Assembly: GCA_020832305.1 (NCBI GenBank)
Contig: JAFIEV010000046.1
Span: 1 to 64,000 of the forward strand
DNA: 64,000 nucleotides
Source of the DNA: Cyclobacteriaceae bacterium
Lineage (GTDB): Bacteria; Bacteroidota; Bacteroidia; Cytophagales; Cyclobacteriaceae
Direction of reading: 5' to 3'
The translations under genes were made by a program, and so were the position numbers. The notes under the pieces were generated by a model. It saw only the letters and a program-made list of their open reading frames with translations, was not told the DNA's origin and ran no database searches. Positions within the stretch are counted from its first letter, which is position 1; each line of letters starts with the position of its first letter. This document shows positions 35,079 to 44,126 of this stretch, one piece after another.

Positions 35079-38000
35079 ATGAAAAAAACATTACAATTCA
35101 TCAAACTGATGTCGAGATTGGTATTCTATGGCATGATTTTCCAGATAATATGCTTTAGCATGTTATTGGCTAACAAGGGGGATGCACAAGTCAACCTTTC
35201 CGCAAATTCTATTTCCATGGATTTGCGGCAGGTAAATTTGAACATCAAAACTGGTTCATATAATCTTCAAGAGATATTTGAACTTATCGAGCAAAATACA
35301 GATTTTAAGTTTTTTTACGACAAAAAAACATTGCGACAGAGCAATGCCATTCAATTGGAAGCTGGTAATTCATCGTTATATCAGATATTACTTGAGATTT
35401 CCCGACAGTCATCCTTGCATTTTAAGCAGGTTAACAAAAACATCAATGTAAAGATTATTGAAAAAGCAAAGGATGATGTTGATTGGATAGAAATATCTAA
35501 GCTTGAACAAGCTATAACCATTACCGGACGTGTCACATCCTCCGACAGCCCTGAAGGTTTGCCAGGCGTTAATGTAATCGTAAAAGGTACCAGCCAGGGA
35601 ACGGTAACGGATATTCAGGGAAGGTATTCACTGGAAATCCCTGCAAATGGTACTGTATTGGTTTTTAGTTCAGTAGGCTACATATTAGAGGAAGTGGAAG
35701 TAGGAAGCAGAAGCGTGATCGACATTACACTAACTGCTGATATTACTTCACTTGATGAAATTGTGGTGGTGGGCTTTGGAACTCAAAATAGGCGAGATCT
35801 GACCGGGTCTGTGTCATCGGCAGATCTTGACGCATTTAAAGAAGCTCCAAATGTAAATTTACTTCAGTCCCTACAAGGGGCTGTTCCCGGTATTCAAATA
35901 GGACAGGTTAATCAAGCAGGTCAAGAGCCGTCTCTCAGTGTAAGAGGGGAAACTACGTTAAGTGGAAATAGAAATGCCGTAATAGTGGTTGATGGAATTA
36001 TATATCGAGGTAGAATCGGTGATATAAATCCAAATGATGTCAAATCTGTTGATATTTTGAAAGATGCCAGCAGTACAGCCGTCTATGGCGCCCAAGCGGC
36101 AAACGGAGTGATTTTAATTACCACAAAATCCGGTAGATCAGCAAGGAAGCCCTCGATAACCTACAATAGTTACGTGTCAACTAGTTCACCGACTGTGGAT
36201 GCAGGGCTTTTGGGCAGGGAAGGGAATTTGCAAAAAGTTCGTGATGTTGAATTTCGAAATGCATATTTAGCGCCGGATTATACAGTGCCGAATCCCGATT
36301 GGGATTTTAACAATAGCGAATTAAACCCCCCACATATGCAAGGTGTTGCTAATGGCACCGATTACGATTGGTGGAGTGAATTGACCTCACCGGGTTATAT
36401 TAATGACCATAATTTGGGTATATCTGGAGGGTCAGAAAATAGCAGTTATTTTTTGTCTGGTGGATATACAGACCAAACCGGCTTTATTACAAATGATAAA
36501 TATAAGAGAGCTACTGTTAGAATTAACTTAGAAACAGATGTCAACCAATGGTTAACACTGGGAACCAATTCATTTGGTTCATTCACTGATTTTTCGGGAA
36601 ATACTCCCAATTTCAGATCTGTTGCATTTATGTCACCACTAATTGTACCGAGAGATGAAAATGGTGAATTTATAATTAATCCAGCTGGGAATAATGATGT
36701 TAATCCATTTCTGGCACCATCTGCTGATGACAGTAATTTGTCCAGTAATATTTCATCGATTTTATACGGAATAGTGAAAGTACCCGGGATAAATGGCCTT
36801 ACATATAGGATAAACTTTAGTAACAATATAAGATCAACTAATCATTCATACAGTAATGTTTATGATGCAGGATTGACCGGGGTAGCTTTTAAGAATCTAA
36901 GCAGCACCAGAGATCAAATGTTGGATAACATAGTAAACTATGAAAATAAATTTGGCGATCATAGTCTTAATTTGACCCTTCTTTCAGGATTTAATAAAGT
37001 TCAATTCGAACGCACAAATGCTCGAAGCCAAAACTTCTCCAATTTGAATTTGTCCTACAATAGTTTGCAGCAAGGGACTATTCCTTTGGTTAGTTCAGGT
37101 GCATACGACGAAACATTAATTTACCAAATGGGTAGGGTTAATTATAATTATTTAAGCCGTTACCTAATCACGGCTACCCTAAGAAGAGATGGCTATAGTG
37201 GATTTTCGAGAAACAACAAAACTGCTCTATTTCCCTCCATTGGATTAGGATGGGTCATGTCAGAAGAATCCTTCTTCTCAACAGGACTTGTTGATTTTCT
37301 AAAAATACGGGCGTCGTATGGAAAAAATGGAAACCAAACCTCACGATATAGTTCACTTGCTCGAGTTAGATCAGGGGAAGACTTAAGATATGTTTTTGGT
37401 GATGGTGCTCCCACAATTCAGGGGCAAGCAATAAGTTCTCTTGCAAACAACGATTTAAGGTGGGAGACTACGCTCGGACTTAATTTGGGTATGGATTTCG
37501 ATTTACTTAAAGGGCGTATTAATGGTAGCATGGAGTTTTATCATACAAAAACAAGTGATCTCCTTTGGGCAAAGGTTTTACCCAGAGTTTCTGGTTTTAA
37601 CACTATCCAAACCAATCTGGGAGAACTCGAAAACACTGGGTTTGAATTGAACATTGGTGCTTCTCCAATTAAAACGAATGATTTGCAATGGAATTTTAAT
37701 TTTGTTTTTTCCACTAATGATAATAGGATTGTAACATTGCTAGGAGAGGATTCGGATGGTGATGGCAAGGAAGATGATCTGGTTGCAAGTGGATTATTTA
37801 TTGGTAAATCTATAGGAACAATCTATAATTATGAATTAGATGGTATATGGCAGCTAAATGATGAGGTTCCAAATGGGTTTTTCCCAGGAACATATAGGAT
37901 CGTAGATCAAAACGGAGATGGACAAATTACTCCTGAAGATGACAGAGTATTTCTAGGAAGAAGAGAGCCTGCCTATCGATTTGGAATACAGAATACTGTA

Positions 38001-38447
38001 TTATATAAGAATTTTTCGCTTAGGTTTTTTATAAATTCTATTCAGGGAGGTAAAGATGGATATAAATCTGAAAACCACCCTACTGGAGTGGCTCAATCAC
38101 CTGGTGCGGCTTCAAACTCAAATTTTTTCGGATTTTATGACTATTGGTCTACTGTGAACCCGAATGGTAGTTACCCGCAAACTTGGCTGACGCCCCTAGT
38201 TTCACCTGTTAATTTTGTGCAGCGTAATTTTATCAGATTGCAAGACATCTCTATTGGGTACGATTTCGGCTCTAGATTCAAAGAGAAATTGCAAATTGAT
38301 GGAATGAGGGTTTTTATAAGTGGTAAAAACCTTTTGACTTTAACTGACTGGGATGGCTGGGATCCTGAGACCGGACAAGGTATAGGCATTGCAAATGCCT
38401 TTCCTGTAATGAAAACCTATACTGCAGGCTTTGAAATTACATTTTAA
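35079..38447 (+). CDS. SusC/RagA-family TonB-dependent outer-membrane transporter with STN domain
   Basis: This 1122-aa protein has a signal-sequence region (~20-38, ending DAQ) and an STN signalling domain (~45-118: LQEIFELIEQNTDFKFFYDK). A carboxypeptidase-regulatory-like beta-sandwich follows (~147-228: ITGRVTSSDSPEGLPGVNVI), then the SusC hinge (SLDEIVVVGFGTQNRRDLTG), a plug (VRGETTLSGNRNAVIVVDGI; VDILKDASSTAVYGAQAANG) and a 22-strand barrel ending in aromatic FEITF. It imports glycan fragments across the outer membrane together with the SusD partner. The STN domain means it also signals to the FecR/sigma pair upstream. Confidence 0.95.
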   Translation: MKKTLQFIKLMSRLVFYGMIFQIICFSMLLANKGDAQVNLSANSISMDLRQVNLNIKTGSYNLQEIFELIEQNTDFKFFYDKKTLRQSNAIQLEAGNSSLYQILLEISRQSSLHFKQVNKNINVKIIEKAKDDVDWIEISKLEQAITITGRVTSSDSPEGLPGVNVIVKGTSQGTVTDIQGRYSLEIPANGTVLVFSSVGYILEEVEVGSRSVIDITLTADITSLDEIVVVGFGTQNRRDLTGSVSSADLDAFKEAPNVNLLQSLQGAVPGIQIGQVNQAGQEPSLSVRGETTLSGNRNAVIVVDGIIYRGRIGDINPNDVKSVDILKDASSTAVYGAQAANGVILITTKSGRSARKPSITYNSYVSTSSPTVDAGLLGREGNLQKVRDVEFRNAYLAPDYTVPNPDWDFNNSELNPPHMQGVANGTDYDWWSELTSPGYINDHNLGISGGSENSSYFLSGGYTDQTGFITNDKYKRATVRINLETDVNQWLTLGTNSFGSFTDFSGNTPNFRSVAFMSPLIVPRDENGEFIINPAGNNDVNPFLAPSADDSNLSSNISSILYGIVKVPGINGLTYRINFSNNIRSTNHSYSNVYDAGLTGVAFKNLSSTRDQMLDNIVNYENKFGDHSLNLTLLSGFNKVQFERTNARSQNFSNLNLSYNSLQQGTIPLVSSGAYDETLIYQMGRVNYNYLSRYLITATLRRDGYSGFSRNNKTALFPSIGLGWVMSEESFFSTGLVDFLKIRASYGKNGNQTSRYSSLARVRSGEDLRYVFGDGAPTIQGQAISSLANNDLRWETTLGLNLGMDFDLLKGRINGSMEFYHTKTSDLLWAKVLPRVSGFNTIQTNLGELENTGFELNIGASPIKTNDLQWNFNFVFSTNDNRIVTLLGEDSDGDGKEDDLVASGLFIGKSIGTIYNYELDGIWQLNDEVPNGFFPGTYRIVDQNGDGQITPEDDRVFLGRREPAYRFGIQNTVLYKNFSLRFFINSIQGGKDGYKSENHPTGVAQSPGAASNSNFFGFYDYWSTVNPNGSYPQTWLTPLVSPVNFVQRNFIRLQDISIGYDFGSRFKEKLQIDGMRVFISGKNLLTLTDWDGWDPETGQGIGIANAFPVMKTYTAGFEITF

Positions 38448-38464
38448 CCATAAAATAGAATAAG

Positions 38465-40165
38465 ATGAAAAATATACATATAAATTTGCTCATTCTCTTC
38501 TTTATTACATTGTCATTCTTGATGTATTCATGTAATGATGATTTATTAGAAGAGGTACCTTTAGATTTTTTTACACCCGAAAACTCATATCAAACCTTTG
38601 CTAATTTCCAGAGTGCTATAACTGGATTATATGCCATTACGCGGTCAAATATGTATGAAGAGGAAAATATAAGTGCCCCAAGTGCTTTTGGGTATATGTC
38701 TGGTACGGACATAATAATGAACGCCAGGGGTGATAGTAGAAGAATGGGAGATTATGCCTTATGGATGCAACCATTAAATAACGACCTAATCCGACGGCAT
38801 TGGTCAAACTGGTTTATATTAATATCCAATAGCAATACAATACTTTCCCGTGTTACTCAGTCACAAATGACAAATGAGCAGATTGTGCTCGTCTCAGCAG
38901 AAGCTAGATTTTTTCGAGCCTTGGCCTATCGTTATTTGGTTTATTTGTATGGGGGAGTTCCCATATTACTTGAAGAACTAACATCTCCCCGTTCTGATTT
39001 TGCTAGAGCTTCTAGAGATGAGGTGTTGAATCAAATTCAAATCGACTTAGAGTATGCGGCGGAAAATTTACCTGACATAAATTTGGTGGAAGACGGAAGA
39101 GTTTCGAAATTGGTAGCAAATCATTTTTTAGCTGAAACATATATTTCATTAGGGCAATATAATCAAGCCATTTTAGCTGCATCGGTGGTTATTGATAATC
39201 CTAATACCGCATTGATGACTTCAAGATTCGGAAGACGTTCGACAGTTTCACCAGGCGATGTGTATTGGGATCTCTTTCAAAGAGGAAATCAAAATCGAAG
39301 ATCAGCAAACAATCAGGAAGCACTTTGGGTGGCTCAGTTTGAGACGGACGTTCCGGGAGGCGCACATAGCTCAGGTTCTGTATCTAATCTTTTCCATTTA
39401 GAAAGGGCAGCAGGGCCAACAACTTTTGCAACTTTCAGGGATCCGGATGGCGTAGAAGGAGCACTTGGGGTTCCGCTTTCTGATTATAATTCTGGTGGCC
39501 GTGGTTCATCCTTTCTCATGAATACAGATTTTTATCTTTATGACTTATGGGAAGGTAACTGGGACAATGATATTCGGAATGCCCCACACAATATTGTTAG
39601 GGATTTTTTTTACAATAATCCAAATTCAGTTTATTATGATTCAAGTTCTGTTAAATACCCAAGTCCAACAAGAATTGCACAAAGTTGGCGGTGGTATCCA
39701 TGGCCTACGAAGATAACTACACCGGGAGACCATCCAGATGACGTTTACGCTGATAAAGAAAATCAAATTTTAAAAAACTCAGCTGGATCAACATATAGGG
39801 ATGATTACTATCTCAGGTTGGCTGAAACATACCTTCTTCGTGCAGAGGCATATTTACTAAATGGAAATAGTACTAGTGCGGCAATGGATATTAATACAGT
39901 AAGGTTACGAGTGAATGCAAATCCAGTCGATGCTGGAGAGGTTACCTTGGATTACATTCTCGACGAAAGAGCTAGAGAACTTGTTTATGAAGAAGATAGA
40001 GCAATTACTTTGAGAAGAACGGGAACCCTACTGGAGCGAGTTCGTAAACATAATCCGTTAAATGCTAATAATATAATGGATCACCACGTACTTTGGCCGA
40101 TTCCATTTTCAGAAATTGAAGCCAATACAGATGCAGTTATGGTACAAAATCCAGGTTATAATTAA
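38465..40165 (+). CDS. SusD/RagB-family surface glycan-binding lipoprotein
   Basis: This 566-aa protein has a lipoprotein signal (LFFITLSFLMYSCNDD). The SusD start (LLEEVPLDFFTPENSYQTFA), the TPR-like helices (AEARFFRALAYRYLVYLYGG) and the C-terminal RAEAYLLNG and ERARELVYEEDRAITLRR segments are all typical. It caps the SusC transporter and binds oligosaccharide at the surface. It starts 18 bp after susC, so the two are co-transcribed, and a strong terminator follows. Confidence 0.95.
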   Translation: MKNIHINLLILFFITLSFLMYSCNDDLLEEVPLDFFTPENSYQTFANFQSAITGLYAITRSNMYEEENISAPSAFGYMSGTDIIMNARGDSRRMGDYALWMQPLNNDLIRRHWSNWFILISNSNTILSRVTQSQMTNEQIVLVSAEARFFRALAYRYLVYLYGGVPILLEELTSPRSDFARASRDEVLNQIQIDLEYAAENLPDINLVEDGRVSKLVANHFLAETYISLGQYNQAILAASVVIDNPNTALMTSRFGRRSTVSPGDVYWDLFQRGNQNRRSANNQEALWVAQFETDVPGGAHSSGSVSNLFHLERAAGPTTFATFRDPDGVEGALGVPLSDYNSGGRGSSFLMNTDFYLYDLWEGNWDNDIRNAPHNIVRDFFYNNPNSVYYDSSSVKYPSPTRIAQSWRWYPWPTKITTPGDHPDDVYADKENQILKNSAGSTYRDDYYLRLAETYLLRAEAYLLNGNSTSAAMDINTVRLRVNANPVDAGEVTLDYILDERARELVYEEDRAITLRRTGTLLERVRKHNPLNANNIMDHHVLWPIPFSEIEANTDAVMVQNPGYN

Positions 40166-40172
40166 AACAGTG

Positions 40173-40209
40173 ATATCGGAGACCATTTTTATGGTCTCCG
40201 ATATTTTTT
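40173..40209 (+). terminator. Rho-independent terminator after susD
   Basis: ATATCGGAGACCAT (40173-40186), loop TTTT, ATGGTCTCCGATAT (40191-40204): perfect 14-bp arms leading into TTTTTT (to 40209). It begins 8 bp after the susD stop and separates susCD from the downstream enzyme genes, so those may have a separate promoter or depend on partial read-through. Confidence 0.9.
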
Positions 40210-40243
40210 CCGCCATAATATTATGATGATAAAACTATAACTA

Positions 40244-41860
40244 ATGTTTAGAGAAATTCTTTTTATAGCCATAGTAAGCGTTTATACTTCCATTTGTTTT
40301 GCTCAAACTGAAGCCTCAATTTTCGATCCCTTTGAATATGGGGCGAAGGGAGATGGAATAACATTGGACACGGAAGCCATTCAAGCAGCAATCGATGGCT
40401 GTCACAGTGCTGGAGGTGGAAAAGTATATCTTCACGGAGGTCGGTTTATTTCAGGGACGCTTTATATGAAGGATCATGTATCCCTTTATATTGAATCAGG
40501 AGCTGTTTTAAAAGCGAGCAATGATTTGGATCATTTCCCAAGCATTTCATCCGCACATTCATCTTACCAAAAGACAATGGAAACGAATAAGATGTTGATT
40601 TATGCCGAAGGGGCAAAGCACATTTCCATAACGGGTAGGGGTACAATAGACGGGAACGGGGATTTTTGGGTTGACGGACCATTTGGATCCCCCTCATTTA
40701 GCAAACGGCCCCGCATCATCCATTTTAGAAACAGCCACAATATATTAATTCGCGATGTTACACTATACAATTCGGCCTCATGGGTGCAATCCTACCAGTC
40801 TTGTTCAAACCTAGTTATCGACGGAATTACAGTTGATAGCCGTGAAAATAAAGATATTGAGAAACCCAGATTTGCTGATGTGCCTCACAGAAATACTGAT
40901 GGACTGGATTTAATTGACTGTCAGCAGGTTCGGGTATCTAATTGTTTCATCAATGCGGGGGATGATGGGATATGTATCAAAAGTTTATCTCCTGACGAAG
41001 CCAGTCGGGATATAACCATATCCAATTGTGTAATAAGCACAAATGCTTCAGGTATAAAAATCGGTACGGAAACAGCGGGTAAAATAGAAGATATAACAAT
41101 TCAAAACTGCGTAGTATACGATACCCGCGTCGACGCCATTAGTTTAATGTCCGTGGACGGAAGTCAATTAGAAAGGGTTAATATTTCGGATATTACCTGC
41201 CGAAATATTAAAGGTTCAACTATTTTTATTAGGTTGGGAAGTAGGTTTCGTACCTACCGGGAAAATGCGAAAATCAACACTCCTCATTTAAGGGATGTAA
41301 TTATTGAGAATATTCAGGGGGTGCGTATAGGGAAAAGTGGCATTATTGCGGGAGTTAATGCTGCACCGCTTGAAAATATCTTTTTAAGAAATATCAATCT
41401 TGAATTTGAAGGAGGGGCAAAATCGGAGCAGTCTTATCTAGCGGTCCCACAGAGGGAAGACGCTTATCCCAATAGTTTAATTTTCGGCGACCTGCCATCC
41501 TATGGATTTTATATCAGGTATGCAAAAAACATCATATTGGAAAATATTCAGCTACGTTTCAAAAATGAAGATGAACGTCCGGCAATTTATGTTGATAGAG
41601 TTGAGCAGATTGAAATAAAAGGCCTGAAGGCAGAGGCTTCTTCCAATGCCCCGGAGCTGATCCGATTGATAAATTCAAGGGAAGCAATAATCTCCCAAAG
41701 CCGCTCAATCACTCCTATACCAGTCTTTCTTTCAATCTATGGTCAAAAATCTGGTAATATTATTTTGCAGAGTAACCCCTTTTCAAACGCTATAGATATG
41801 GCCATTTTTAAAGATGGTGCTGATAAGAAATCGTTAAAAATTGAAAAGGGTTATAAGTAA
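40244..41860 (+). CDS. GH28-like (polygalacturonase-family) secreted glycoside hydrolase
   Basis: This 538-aa protein has a signal peptide ending ICFAQ. DPFEYGAKGDGITLDTEAIQ is the classic start of a pectin-lyase-fold GH28 enzyme. NTDGLDL and NAGDDGICIK hold the catalytic Asp residues. The usual G-H-G and R-I-K motifs are replaced by NASGIKIG and VDAISLMS, so it belongs to a divergent GH28 subgroup and may not act on plain polygalacturonan. Parallel beta-helix repeats run through ~650-1400 bp of the gene. It is the first enzyme gene after susCD and probably cleaves the imported or surface-bound glycan. Confidence 0.87.
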   Translation: MFREILFIAIVSVYTSICFAQTEASIFDPFEYGAKGDGITLDTEAIQAAIDGCHSAGGGKVYLHGGRFISGTLYMKDHVSLYIESGAVLKASNDLDHFPSISSAHSSYQKTMETNKMLIYAEGAKHISITGRGTIDGNGDFWVDGPFGSPSFSKRPRIIHFRNSHNILIRDVTLYNSASWVQSYQSCSNLVIDGITVDSRENKDIEKPRFADVPHRNTDGLDLIDCQQVRVSNCFINAGDDGICIKSLSPDEASRDITISNCVISTNASGIKIGTETAGKIEDITIQNCVVYDTRVDAISLMSVDGSQLERVNISDITCRNIKGSTIFIRLGSRFRTYRENAKINTPHLRDVIIENIQGVRIGKSGIIAGVNAAPLENIFLRNINLEFEGGAKSEQSYLAVPQREDAYPNSLIFGDLPSYGFYIRYAKNIILENIQLRFKNEDERPAIYVDRVEQIEIKGLKAEASSNAPELIRLINSREAIISQSRSITPIPVFLSIYGQKSGNIILQSNPFSNAIDMAIFKDGADKKSLKIEKGYK

Positions 41861-42017
41861 GAGTCGTTCCTGGCAGAAATGCCGTCTATTCAAAATCACT
41901 ATACCCTAGATCAATGTGGCAAAATCCAGATATTAATTACTAACTGCCTGAAGGGGATGTTTTGGGCTTGATCAAGATGAACAAAATAGGTGGCAATAAC
42001 GACCAGGCTGAAATGAT

Positions 42018-43277
42018 ATGAGCAATTTATTAACCGTTCCAAAAGCACATAAATTTAACTGGGAAACTATTTCGCTGCTTTGGTTTGCGTTTTTCTTTAA
42101 CCAGGCTGACCGGCAGATTTTTAATGTAGTACTTCCTCTTATTAAGGAGGATTTACAACTTAGTGATGGGCAATTGGGGATTATTGCTTCGGTATTTATC
42201 TGGTCCATAGGACTTTTTGTGCCAATAGCAGGATATATAGGCGATATTTTCAGCAAAAAAAAAGTCATTATGTTTAGCCTTTTAATATGGAGTTCTGCTA
42301 CATTTTTCACAGGATTTAGCACAGGTTTAGTCTCGTTGATAATTCTTAGGGCTATTGTAGGCAGCAGTGAAGCTTTTTACGCTCCTGCTGCAAACACACT
42401 AATTGGGGAAAGATATAAAAACCAAAGAGGCCTGGCATTATCCATTCATCAAACTTCCCTATATGCGGGTGTGATCATGAGTGGGTTACTTGGGGCCTAC
42501 ATCGCCGAGCTTTTTGGATGGAGGGCAGCTTTTTACCTTTTTGGTGGAATAGGAATTTTGCTGTTTGTCATAATAGCATTGAGACTTAACGAGGGGGAAA
42601 TCCGGATTACCTCAACAAATAGGATCAGTTTTCTAACCGGAATTAAAGGTTTAATTAACAGTCCCACTGCAATGCTGTTAACAATCGCATTTTCCTGTAT
42701 GATTTTTGTAAATGTCGGATATTTAACTTGGGCTCCTACTTTTCTGCATGAGAAATTTAATCTTTCCCTTGTTAATGCTGGATTTTCGGCAATGTTTTAC
42801 CATCATATTTTTGCTTTTCTTGGTGTTCTTGTAGGAGGGAAGTATTCCGATAAATTAGCAGTTAGGAACATTGGTTACAGATTAGGTATTCAAGCCATTG
42901 GTCTTTTATTTGGAGCCCCTTTTATCTGTCTCCTTGGTTTTACTGAGCAACTAATTTGGGTTTATGTTGGAATGTCACTTTTTGGGTTTTTTAGAGGAAT
43001 ATATGATTCCAATATTTATGCATCCTTATTCTGCGTGATAGCCCCGATGATCAGGTCTTCTGTTTCTGGTGCAATGATAATGTTTGCCTTTCTTACTGGG
43101 GCTTTTTCCCCGGCAATTCTTGGAATACTTAAACCTACTTTGGGCTTGTCCTTTGGATTATATTCATTATCAGTAGTCTACTTGATAGGAGCCATCGCTA
43201 TATTTTTAGCATTGCTATTCACATTTAAAAAAGAATTGGTGCGGGGAGAGGAAGTTTTTGTTATTTCAAATGAATGA
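42018..43277 (+). CDS. MFS transporter, sugar-acid (hexuronate/ACS-like) family
   Basis: This 419-aa protein has 12 predicted hydrophobic helices. The signature near the N-terminus (FFFNQADRQIFNVVLPLIKE, then DLQLSDGQLGIIAS) and the loop GYIGDIFSKKKVIM (MFS motif A equivalent) match the anion:cation symporter-type hexuronate/galactonate permeases. It is probably the inner-membrane importer for the monosaccharide or sugar acid released by the GH28-like and DUF6259-like enzymes. Substrate inferred only from context. Confidence 0.88.
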   Translation: MSNLLTVPKAHKFNWETISLLWFAFFFNQADRQIFNVVLPLIKEDLQLSDGQLGIIASVFIWSIGLFVPIAGYIGDIFSKKKVIMFSLLIWSSATFFTGFSTGLVSLIILRAIVGSSEAFYAPAANTLIGERYKNQRGLALSIHQTSLYAGVIMSGLLGAYIAELFGWRAAFYLFGGIGILLFVIIALRLNEGEIRITSTNRISFLTGIKGLINSPTAMLLTIAFSCMIFVNVGYLTWAPTFLHEKFNLSLVNAGFSAMFYHHIFAFLGVLVGGKYSDKLAVRNIGYRLGIQAIGLLFGAPFICLLGFTEQLIWVYVGMSLFGFFRGIYDSNIYASLFCVIAPMIRSSVSGAMIMFAFLTGAFSPAILGILKPTLGLSFGLYSLSVVYLIGAIAIFLALLFTFKKELVRGEEVFVISNE

Positions 43278-43309
43278 ACTTAAGTAGATTTAAGAAAAAT
43301 AAATAAAAT

Positions 43310-44062
43310 ATGTTTAAACTAACAGATAAAGTCGCATTGATCACCGGAGCCGCCCAAGGAGTGGGAAAAGGCATCGCATTGTCACTAGCAAAAGCAGGTG
43401 CAACCGTCATTCTCAATGATCGCAATATAGGTGAGAAGACCGACATGTTGGCATTTGAAATCAAGGAGATTGGGGGTAATTCATTAATTGTAGGTGGGGA
43501 TGTTGGTAAGGAAAACGAGGTTGTTGAGTTATTTGAGGCTGTAGACGATAAGTTTGGAAGAATCGATATTCTGGTAAACAACGCTGGGACGTCAAGGGCT
43601 CAAGACATTTTTGAAATGAATTTTACGGATTGGAAACAACTAATTAGCAACAATCTTGACAGCTGCTTTTTATGCTCCAGGGAGGCATCGATTAGAATGA
43701 GGAAAATGGGTCAGGGGAGGATAGTTAACATCAGTTCCGTAGTAGGTTTACAGGGAGCCCTATATGGACACGTACATTATGCTGCTTCAAAAAGTGGAAT
43801 GCTGGGTTTTACCAAAACTCTTTCCCGTACCCTTGCCCAATATGGGACTACAGTAAATGCGGTAGCTCCGGGAATTATAAAAACGGAATTATTGGAAATG
43901 ACATATGGATTGGATGGTATAAAATCTCTAATGAAAAGTGTACCATTGGGACTGGGAATGCCTGAAGATGTGGGGAATGCAGTGCTGTTTTTATGCAGTT
44001 CAGAAGCCAGGTACATTACTGGGGCAACGATCGATGTCAACGGTGGAATGTACATGCATTAA
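43310..44062 (+). CDS. SDR-family NAD(P)-dependent oxidoreductase
   Basis: A 250-aa classical short-chain dehydrogenase. It has ALITGAAQGVGKGIA (cofactor motif TGxxxGxG), ILVNNAGTS (NNAG), NISSVVG (catalytic Ser), YAASKSG (catalytic Tyr and Lys) and the C-terminal ITGATIDVNGGMYMH. Because it lies between a sugar-acid-type transporter and a sugar-acid dehydratase, it probably oxidises a sugar to a lactone or interconverts a keto/hydroxy acid. FabG-like activity is less likely in this context. Confidence 0.9.
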   Translation: MFKLTDKVALITGAAQGVGKGIALSLAKAGATVILNDRNIGEKTDMLAFEIKEIGGNSLIVGGDVGKENEVVELFEAVDDKFGRIDILVNNAGTSRAQDIFEMNFTDWKQLISNNLDSCFLCSREASIRMRKMGQGRIVNISSVVGLQGALYGHVHYAASKSGMLGFTKTLSRTLAQYGTTVNAVAPGIIKTELLEMTYGLDGIKSLMKSVPLGLGMPEDVGNAVLFLCSSEARYITGATIDVNGGMYMH

Positions 44063-44126
44063 TTTATAAAGATTAAAATTATAAGGTTAATAAACTTAAT
44101 ATTTCTCATTTATAAAGGTTAAAAAT

